DNA of 64,000 nt. Origin: Batkoa obscura (lineage: Eukaryota; Entomophthoromycota; Entomophthoromycetes; Entomophthorales; Batkoaceae). The notes below the pieces were generated by a model. That model made no database searches. It had not been told where the DNA came from and was given only the letters and a program-made list of their open reading frames with translations. How positions within the stretch are numbered: position 1 is the stretch's first letter; each line of letters starts with the position of its first letter. A program made the translations under genes and the position numbers. The stretch covers positions 558,001 to 622,000 of the forward strand of contig JASVEC010000009.1 in the NCBI GenBank assembly GCA_030770535.1, in the 5' to 3' direction. Below, one piece after another: positions 56,721 to 64,000 of the stretch.

Positions 56721-57866
56721 TTTTTTATAATAAATCAATAAGGGAAAATTCCAACTATTTATACTTTTCTTCCAATTTTATGACCTAATGATGATCTTTC
56801 AGTTAATATTATTATATGCCAACTTAAAATTTTCACTCACTATTTTTCATCCCTAAATAGTAAATACTGCACTAAATGATTTAAAGGTGACCAAATCGTT
56901 CCTTAATTGAAATTCTTCTAAATCTTAAAAGTAACGCCCAGTTAATTTAGCCAAACTTTTTATTCGCTAATCATGACATCAATAAATCTAAACAAAACTC
57001 AAAGGAATTTAGTTTTAAATTTTTAAATTTAGTTAATAAAACATTAAAATTAATGATATTGTGTATTGATTAAATATTAAGTTTTTTATTTAAACTACTT
57101 GAGTTCCATCTAAAATCCCAAACGAGTGATATTAGTGGCATTGAAATTCCATAGACAAGAATCGAGATTATGAATATCAAATTGAGTAAGTTCCAATTTC
57201 AGCTTATAATTTAAATGTCATTATTATCCTCAAGGGCGGAGTATTTTTTTTAATTTAGAATTTGTGCTTTATTAAATAATTGGCTGGATAATTTCTATTT
57301 TTAAATACAGCTTCAACTTTACTTCTTCAAATTTTATTTGCTTAAATAGAAATCCTGTATTAAATAATTTAGCTAATTTTAAATAAAGAGATCAAAATGT
57401 AAAATATCCTTAGCAAATGTAATCAAGGGTAATGATTCCTCTATGACAAACCACTTAAAATAGTATCATAACTCCCGTTTTTATAACCAAAGCGAAAGCG
57501 TTTATATTTTTATTTAGAACCTTATCCTAACACTTTTAAAATTCAGAGCTCAAAATAATCAATACGTTTAAGAGAAAGCGCCGAGGTGCACAAGTGCCTG
57601 AGTAAAAAAAATTGTTAACCTTGATAAAATTTATTCTGACAGTGTAGAAAAGCTGCTAATGATTTTTGATAATAATATTTGGTAAATCATTATGTTTCTT
57701 AATAGATCATTGTTATATTTATTTTAATCTGATTTTAATTTTTAGACTATTTTAGAAGCTGTCATTATATCAAAATTCTTTAAACTTTGTAAGACATTTT
57801 TTAATTAGATATACCAAAAACAAGCTATTTTACTTCAAAAAATTAACAAAACATTTTTTTAAATAA
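56721..57866. other. Intergenic region upstream of PMP3
   Basis: A short minus-strand stretch at about 57120-57195 reads FDIHNLDSCLWNFNATNITR before a stop; it may be a relic of a gene. Otherwise AT-rich and unremarkable. Confidence 0.35.
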
Positions 57867-57971
57867 TATGGAGGTGTTTTTTTTGGTTTCATTACTTTTT
57901 CCATTTTCAAAGCGCTATTTAAGTGGAAAAACTGCTAGTAAAATTCTTAAACAAAAAAATACATCCCCATA
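57867..57971 (+). mobile_element. Short TIR element, copy 18
   Basis: TATGGAGGTGTTTT at left, ATACATCCCCATA at right. Core has drifted to TTTTCAAAGCGCTATTTAAGTG. Confidence 0.87.
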
Positions 57972-58406
57972 TATACTATGATCATGCTTTACTTTTGAAG
58001 CACTTTTGTAATATTTGATGTAGACATTTTTAAAGTTTTGACCAAAGAAGCTTGTAAAAAGTTTATAAAATGCCAATAAATTTAAAAAATAAAAAATAAA
58101 AATAAAACGTGTAATATTCAATGGTATTATTTATTAAGCAAAAAAGTCTAAATCTTATTTTAAATGATTTTTTATTAAAAACAAGTTGATTTCGTCAATT
58201 TTAACATTTTAACTTTTTATATTAATTTTTTTATATAAGCCTTTAAGTTTTTTTTATAGACATTAATCTGAAAAATATAAACTTTTAGTTTTTTCTATGC
58301 AAACTATTAGTTTTTATATAGGTTTATATTTTTTAAATTAAAGTTTTATTTAGGATTTAAATCTGTAACTTTAATTCTAGAAGCTTAAATCCAAATCACT
58401 TGATTA
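57972..58406. other. AT-rich spacer
   Basis: No gene or RNA supported. Confidence 0.5.
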
Positions 58407-58510
58407 TATGGGGGTGTTTTTTTTGGCTTCATCACTTTTTCCATTTTTTGAGCGCTATTTGAGTGGAAAGATTATTAGTAAAATTCTTAAACAAAAAATA
58501 CATCCCCATA
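58407..58510 (+). mobile_element. Short TIR element, copy 19
   Basis: TATGGGGGTGTTTTTTTTGG at left, ATACATCCCCATA at right. Core TTTTTTGAGCGCTATTTGAGTGG. Close to consensus. Confidence 0.9.
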
Positions 58511-58991
58511 TATCATTTATATTTTGACAATTTTTTTATAAACAAATATTCAAATATTTTACATTTGAACTTAAACGTGATGCAGAATTTTAACTCCTTT
58601 TTTTAAATTTTTTTGGCTGATCATTTTAGAAAAAAGTGTGCTGTTTAGCAATATAGTGCAATGTTTTTTAATGTTTTGAGCTACCAAATACTTAAAAATT
58701 TTCAAAAAAACTCTTTCCGTTTAAGATTTTTAGTTACATTTGATTTAGCACTATTTACTGCCATAGTGTCATAGTTTTATATCCGGATTTTTTAAAAGTT
58801 ATTTGAATGTATGTATACAAATACAAAAAGTGATAGTTTTATATTAAAAAACAATTATTTTAATTTTTAATCTACCAAAGTTACATGATTTACATAAAGT
58901 TAGTTGTTTAGATCAAAATCTTAAGCTTTAAATCTACTAAGTGGGAAGCTGCCTAAGCAATAACTATAAAGTATTAAATAAAATTTTAATA
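58511..58991. other. AT-rich spacer
   Basis: No gene or RNA supported. Confidence 0.5.
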
Positions 58992-59096
58992 TATGGGGAT
59001 GTATTTTTGTGTTTAAGAATTTTACTAACAATCTTTTCACTCAAATAGCGCTTAAAAGATGGAAAAAGTAATGAAGCCAAAAAAAACACCCCCATA
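58992..59096 (-). mobile_element. Short TIR element, copy 20
   Basis: TATGGGGATGTATT at left, ACACCCCCATA at right. Core AAATAGCGCTTAAAAGATGG. Lies 95 bp upstream of the tRNA gene. Confidence 0.9.
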
Positions 59097-59191
59097 TATA
59101 TTTTAGATACAAAATTGTGATAAACTAAAAATATAAAATTCGGTTTTCTATAAGTATATATATTTTTAGTAACAAGATCATCATCTAATTG

Positions 59192-59264
59192 GCTCCGTTA
59201 GCTCAGTTGGCAGAGCGTGGTGCTAATAACGCTAAGGTCATAGGTTCAAGCCCTATACGGAGCA
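59192..59264 (+). tRNA. tRNA-Ile (anticodon AAT)
   Basis: Complete cloverleaf: acceptor GCTCCGT/ACGGAGC (7 bp), D arm GCTC...GAGC with TTGG loop, anticodon loop CTAATAA (AAT at 34-36, read as IAU), five-base stem with two wobble pairs, T arm with GGTTCAAGCCC, discriminator A. No intron and no encoded CCA. A and B box sequences for Pol III are in place. Confidence 0.95.
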
Positions 59265-59270
59265 TTTTTT
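59265..59270 (+). terminator. Pol III terminator of tRNA-Ile
   Basis: Six T residues directly after the discriminator base. Confidence 0.85.
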
Positions 59271-59466
59271 AGATTTCTTCTTTTTCTTATAAGAAACTAA
59301 GGTATACGTGAAATAGAATAAAGCTTAAATAAATTTGGCATTTATAACAGGTTCATGAAAATTGCCAATATCTAATAAAGGCTATTGTCCATAAGGGTTT
59401 AAGATTTTTAAAAAGGTTGATATTAAAAATAAACAATTTAAACAGACAATTAATAAAAAGATTCAT

Positions 59467-60998
59467 TTATAAATTTGAAGTAGTGTCAATAATAGAATTC
59501 AAACTTTGATCCATGGTTTGTAATTTTGAATTGACTTCCTCTTGAATCTTCTTGAATTTTTCGATAAGCTAACTTATTAGTAATAATATTATAAATAAAT
59601 GTAAGCGGTTACCTCTCGAGTGTTCATGTTTTCTTGAACTGCTGTAACTTGATTAATAATGTTTTCCATATTAGCTAATACGTTATCAAAATCAGCCAAC
59701 TTTTGATGCATGGCAGAAACAATCTTTAATCTTTGTGCTATTTTTGGTGCGTTTGATATATATATATCAAACTTTTCATAAAGTTTATACATCTTATCGA
59801 CCTAAAAATAATTAGCTTTAAACTAGAAATAAGTTATTAAATTTACTTTGTTTTTAGTTTCTGAATCCAAATTGGTATCTGAAAATACAATTTTATCTAA
59901 AGTAGACTGTTTAAAGCTTGATTTGAGAGTAATTAAACGATCCAACTCAGTTATTAAATTTTTAATACTCTTATTAATATCATCTAAATGATTTTGATCT
60001 TTTATCTTCCTTAACATCTGTTGCATATCTTCAATCATTCTGGTTAAGCTTAATCCATTAGGCTAAGCAATTAATTTATATTATTATTTTAGTTTGTTAA
60101 AAAGTTTACCAAATCAGCCTTAACTAAAGTTTCTGCCCCCAATAATGCTTCCAGGCTTGTTACTCGTGCTTCAAGTTCTAACGCATGATTGACTTGCTAA
60201 TTATAAATAAACAGATCAATAAAGTAAGTAGTAGAATACCTGTTCATAGCTTGGAGGTAAAAACTCCTTTGCTTCGTTATTGAAATAGGTTTTATTTAGT
60301 CGGTCTAATAACTGGGTACCAGTAGAAGTCATAACTTTTGCGCTAGCATCTTTTGATTTCATATTTAATTGACGTTGTATGCTAACAAGATTGTTTAGCA
60401 TAGAGATAGGACTAGTTCCGGAAGTTTCGTCAATTAGTTTCTTCTAAGGGTTAGAAACGTTTGGTTATCAACAGTTTAAAACTTACGTTTTCTTTATTCA
60501 TATCCTGTTCCAGTTCTTGAACTTCCATAATAATTCTCTTTAGCCTTTCATTTGGAGTTTCTATAATATCTTCGATTTCATCATCACTCTCAAATTCGAT
60601 TGGATCGTTGCTGATATCCTTATGCTTATTATAAAAAGAGTAGTTGAACTTCTTTTCTTTTGTAACTAAAAATAAATAAATAAATGGGTGAATATTCTGG
60701 TATAAAAACAATTACATTTAGGTTGATCATCTCCTACTTTAGTTTTGAAGAACTTCAAGTTCTTTTTGCTATTAAGTTCAGTTCGATCGATTTCTGGTAA
60801 TTGTTTATCCTACAAAATTAGCCTTGTAACTTTACAAAAATACTCCGATATTACTTCAACAACTTTATAAGGTCTAAATTGAGGAATCACTACATCAGTG
60901 GATTCAAATACTTGAGGTTCTATCTATTTTTTATTAGCTTGTTTAAATAAATTTTATCCTTTTACCTCCTCTTCAATTTTTAATATATCAATAACCAT
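59467..60998 (-). CDS. Dynamitin (dynactin subunit 2, p50)
   Basis: Seven or more exons. The N-terminus is a short acidic peptide (MVIDILKIEEE), followed by EPQVFESTDVV and, after several exons, EKKFNYSFYNKHKD. The remainder is nearly all alpha-helical coiled coil: ERLKRIIMEVQELEQDMNKE, LVSIQRQLNMKSKDASA, LPPSYEQ, HALELEARVTSLEALLGAE, ADLPNGLSLTRMIEDMQQ, ADFDNVLANMENIINQVT and a final Met/Gln-rich helix. ARVTSLEALLG followed by a short linker and L...DLP is characteristic of dynamitin. It bridges the dynactin shoulder to the Arp1 filament and is needed for dynein cargo transport. Introns are 45-60 nt. Confidence 0.85.
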
Positions 60999-61811
60999 AA
61001 TTTTAAGCCACAAACTTAATCAAAAAACTAACTCTTTAAATTTACAAATTAATTTATCAAACAATTTTGTTCAGCATTTTCAATACATTTTCTTTTTCAG
61101 GTTTAAAAACCTACATGTAAATTATTTTAAATTTCATTTATTAGAAATAGATTATTTAATTATAGTAATAGTTTTATAAAAAATATAATAAGGCTATAAT
61201 TAGACTTAATAATTTAATTTATCATTTCAAAAAATATTAATATATTAAATAGTCCTAAAGCGTGAATCATCTTTTGGAAATCATATTAATTTTTCAAAAT
61301 TTATCCCAACAATAAAAATTGTAAATTTTCGAATTCAAAATGGGAATGGAATGCCTTATTGAAAATGTGATACTCGAAAAAGCTGCAAATCCTTGTTATC
61401 ATATTCAAGTTGACTCAATAGACAAAAAGTATAAGATAATTAAAACGTCCGTTGGATATAAATTCAACTCGTCTCAGAGGTATTTTGGGCATGTTGTTTT
61501 AAAATTAGTTTTTTTATAAGATTAAAATGTTAATCAAATTTATTGAAAATATACAACAACTATTTTATGAAGTATTTATAAATTGTAAACCATTTGCTTT
61601 GAGTGGAAAGTATCATAAGCTTTGTATATATATTATGTTATTAAAAAATGCATTGATTTAAAGTTTGGCTGTAGTTGGTTGAATTCGTACAGTTAGTTAT
61701 TCATTTAATTCTATTTAAAAAAAGTAATGATAAAAGTTAATTGCTAATGTCTAAAAAAGTTAATCTTCCCTTTATTACCTCTATAAAAGTTGACAAAAGG
61801 TACTATTTTAT
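60999..61811. other. Intergenic region with one possible small gene
   Basis: Apart from the candidate frame at 61340-61519, no gene, RNA or repeat was recognised. Confidence 0.4.
61340..61519 (+). CDS. Possible small protein or first exon, unknown
   Basis: ATG at 61340 opens MGMECLIENVILEKAANPCY and HIQVDSIDKKYKIIKTSVGY with non-AT-biased codons, ending at TAA 61517-61519 (59 aa). A GTATTTTG at 61480 could alternatively start an intron after SSQR. Composition looks coding, but no family is recognised and no further exon was found. Confidence 0.35.
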   Translation: MGMECLIENVILEKAANPCYHIQVDSIDKKYKIIKTSVGYKFNSSQRYFGHVVLKLVFL

Positions 61812-62104
61812 TTAATTTGCAATAGCTTCACGGCTAGCTTTACGTTCTTCTAATTTAGCACGACGCTTTTCGATGGTAGCAAATTGACGTTCTTGGAGTC
61901 CATATAAAACATATCCTAAGGAAGCACCAACAGTGGCGTAAATAAAGTAACCCGAAGGCTCTAATAATAATAAGCATTTCTATAAATTTAAATATTATAA
62001 TTTTATTTACTTGAAGACATTGGTCTCATTTGTAACCCTAAGGAATAACTACGTATCCCAATACCAACTAAGGCACCTCCGATTACTCGTGTAAATAAAC
62101 CCAT
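61812..62104 (-). CDS. Small single-pass membrane protein, probably mitochondrial
   Basis: Two exons around an intron at 61961-62010; about 80 aa. MGLFTRVIGGALVGIGIRSY is a Gly-rich amphipathic start, then KPSGYFIYATVGASLGYVLY is a probable membrane helix, followed by a highly charged helix (QERQFATIEKRRAKLEERKA). A short Gly-rich N-terminus, one membrane helix and a long charged tail are typical of accessory subunits of respiratory complexes. I cannot name the family. GC-richer codons (GCC, ATC, CGT) suggest good expression. Confidence 0.7.
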
Positions 62105-62463
62105 TTTTTTAGTCTATTTTTGAAGTTAGTTTATCGCTTTTTGATGATTAGTTGTTTGGTTACCTTGATTAGATATAAAATGATTAGATTAAAATTTAGT
62201 GTTTTTTTTTTAAAATTTCAAGCTGCTTTTTGCAATGGGATCTCAAATTTGCGATAAAGCGAGATTATGCTGTTTTGGTCACTATTGAGGTAATATTCAT
62301 TCTACAATTTGTTGTAATATAACTTTATATAACCTTATATATATATATATTAATATTAAGATGTAGCTTAAAACTTAAAATAAATCAAAGTTAAGTGTAT
62401 TAATTGAAAAATTATACTATGACAAAAATAAAGTGTAAAAATTAAACTTTAATATTAAGCAAC
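62105..62463. other. Spacer upstream of the small membrane protein gene
   Basis: AT-rich, with a TA run at 62336-62349. No gene. Confidence 0.5.
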
Positions 62464-63821
62464 TTAGTTTCTGTCTTTCTTAACCGCGTTCCAATCCACT
62501 TGGTTGTAGCCTTTATAAACACCTAAACGGTGATAGACAGTAGGAGCTCTAACATAAGGATCCACCTTTTTGTATGCATCTCTCATCTCTGAGATAGCAT
62601 CCTTTCTTTCTTGATCGAGCTCATCGTTTTCACTATTTGCCCATTTCTTATTGATAAGGTCAAATTTATCCCAAGCAGCTACAAACACTTTATTAACTGC
62701 ATTATAACCAGCTTGATCTTCTATTATTCTATCTTCTCCTTCAACAGGTCCTATATACTCATAATCTAATTCCCCGGTTCCGCCTTGGGTTTCACGTAAT
62801 TGAGAAGGATCAATAAACTCAGTCAATTCTTTAGTGCTTAAAAATTTAATCTTGGCTGCTACTACAGGGTCAATTAAAGGAGATAATACTTTCCAAATAC
62901 CTAAAAAAATGTAAATAAAATCACAACAAAAAGAACATAATCATAATAAAATTACCATTGAAGAACCATGGGGCGTTTAAGGCTACAACACAGCCTAAGC
63001 ACTCTGGATAATATTTTTCCAAACAACTGATCAAGAATTTTACAGAGTTATAATCCTAAATGATTGTATTATTATATTAAAACATTTGAATAGCGTTATT
63101 GTTACCATATTATTCATACTCATATCGCTTAAATCGAAAACAATAGTAACTGTATCAGAGGGTTCAACTAATACAAGTCTAGCCGACTCCATTACAGTCA
63201 AAATAAAGTTTTGAAGTTCATCCATAGTGAGTGCTTTAGGGTCATGGAGTTTTGCAATCACATGACTAATAAAAAGTCATAAATATAAAACAATAAACAA
63301 ACCATAAAATTAGCTTACCAGATAGGTCTACCAGTCTTATCATTTCCTTGCATATAAAATTGAGATTTTTTAAATAGCTCCATATTAACGTTCTTTTCTC
63401 CTTCCTTTTTAATCTTCAAAATTTCTACAGTATGAAACCACTGTATAGCATTAGTAAACATTTCAAAACTATCTTTAATGACCCATTTTCTAGCTCTAAT
63501 ATAACGTAACATTACTGAGTCTGGATGATCAAATTGAGTTTGACCCATAACCACGGCTCTAAATTCATTTTGTAATAATTGATCTTTGGTATCCTTTACA
63601 GCGCCTTCACTGTTTGTTTTTTGCATCATTTTAGGTAATCGGTTACGTAATGAAGCAAATCCTACCTTACTCGCTTTTTCTACTTCTTCTTCTTCTTTAA
63701 TTACTGCCTGTACTCTCTCCTTGGGTAAGGTATCTAAATAGTCGTAATATTGCTTATAAAAAGCTTTTAATTTGTTGGTCTGCTCTTGGTCTAAATTATG
63801 ATATCTTCCGGGTTGCTCCAT
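62464..63821 (-). CDS. CRAL-TRIO (Sec14-like) lipid-transfer protein, Csr1 type
   Basis: Four exons with introns of about 50-60 nt near 62900-62955, 63057-63105 and 63265-63319. Start MEQPGRYHNLDQEQTNK. The CRAL-TRIO N domain holds DSVMLRYIRARKWVIKDSFEMF. The lipid-binding domain runs QFYMQGNDKTGRPIW, HVIAKLHDPKALT, VTIVFDLSDMSMNNMDYNSV, KFLISCLEKYYPECLGCVVA, LNAPWFFNGIWKVLSPLIDP and VVAAKIKFLSTKELTEFI. Then QLRETQGGTGELDYEY and an acidic helical tail. The substitution pattern (VLSPLIDPVVAAKI) is that of fungal Csr1/Sfh-type members, which exchange phosphatidylinositol with another lipid between membranes. Which second lipid is bound cannot be told. Confidence 0.88.
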
Positions 63822-64000
63822 CTTTTATTAAGTTTTTATTTTTTATGAAATGTGTTTTTGATCGATTTGTAATATGCTTAAATATTGGTTTAGTAGCTGA
63901 ATTTCATTGGTGGGTTTAGTCTCGACTATCATTTTTTTCAAGCTATTCTTTTTTGATGTTCTGTAATTATTGTAGTGAGGTCAGTTTTAACCAATAAGTC
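63822..64000. other. Upstream region of the CRAL-TRIO gene, window edge
   Basis: AT-rich promoter-side DNA. Nothing else seen. Confidence 0.5.

Noticed and set aside
57575-57605. GC-richer hairpin GCACAAGTGC
   Set aside because: Only a 4-bp stem, without conserved boxes or context.

Overview
The window is a very AT-rich eukaryotic nuclear contig. Genes are broken by many short spliceosomal introns, mostly 31-72 nt, starting GTAAG/GTAAT/GTATT and ending TAG. The gene set is that of an aerobic, free-living eukaryote, most likely an AT-rich early-diverging fungus. The evidence is a HacA/Hac1-type bZIP, a Pmp3 proteolipid, Mpo1-like DUF962 proteins, a Csr1/Sec14-like CRAL-TRIO protein, a class II DAHP synthase, an STK32-type kinase and an MscL homologue. 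An intact F1 delta subunit and a mitochondrial-type aspartate aminotransferase argue for respiring mitochondria. The species cannot be fixed from sequence alone.

Layout. 0-5.5 kb: a KIAA0930/DUF2045 homologue (+), a Dap1/PGRMC haem-binding protein (+), ATP synthase delta (-) and the last exon of a membrane protein (-). 7-13 kb: a RECQL1-type RecQ helicase and a peroxisomal ABCD half-transporter, head to tail on the minus strand. 15-18 kb: a chorismate-lyase-like protein (+) converging on an STK32/YANK kinase (-). 18-25 kb: gene-poor DNA holding two intact DUF962/Mpo1 paralogues, a decayed third copy and a long TTTTA microsatellite. 25-28 kb: an MscL-family channel with a zinc ribbon (+) and aspartate aminotransferase (-). 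31-34 kb: class II DAHP synthase (+) and a secreted glycerophosphodiesterase (-). 37-42 kb: the COMPASS subunit RBBP5/Swd1 (+) and a PUDP-type HAD phosphatase (-). 42.8-46.6 kb: ribosomal stalk protein P0 with a candidate intronic C/D snoRNA, a Hac1/XBP1-type bZIP, and a secreted Cys-rich protein. 50-57 kb: FGAM synthase (single exon), a class 3 lipase and Pmp3. 59-64 kb: tRNA-Ile(AAU), dynamitin, a small mitochondrial-looking protein and a CRAL-TRIO protein.

Two features stand out. First, the bZIP gene at 44.7-45.75 kb carries the hallmarks of an IRE1-spliced unfolded-protein-response mRNA. Two CAGCAGC loops on stems bound a 38-nt segment, flanking exon sequences pair in a 9-bp basal stem, and removing 38 nt shifts the frame into a new open tail. 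Second, about 20 copies of one ~105-bp terminal-inverted-repeat element (MITE-like, apparent TA target duplication, conserved AGCGCT centre) are scattered through the intergenic DNA. They include a head-to-tail array of three that shares TA junctions, and one internally deleted copy. The gene-poor stretches also hold decayed coding-like fragments.
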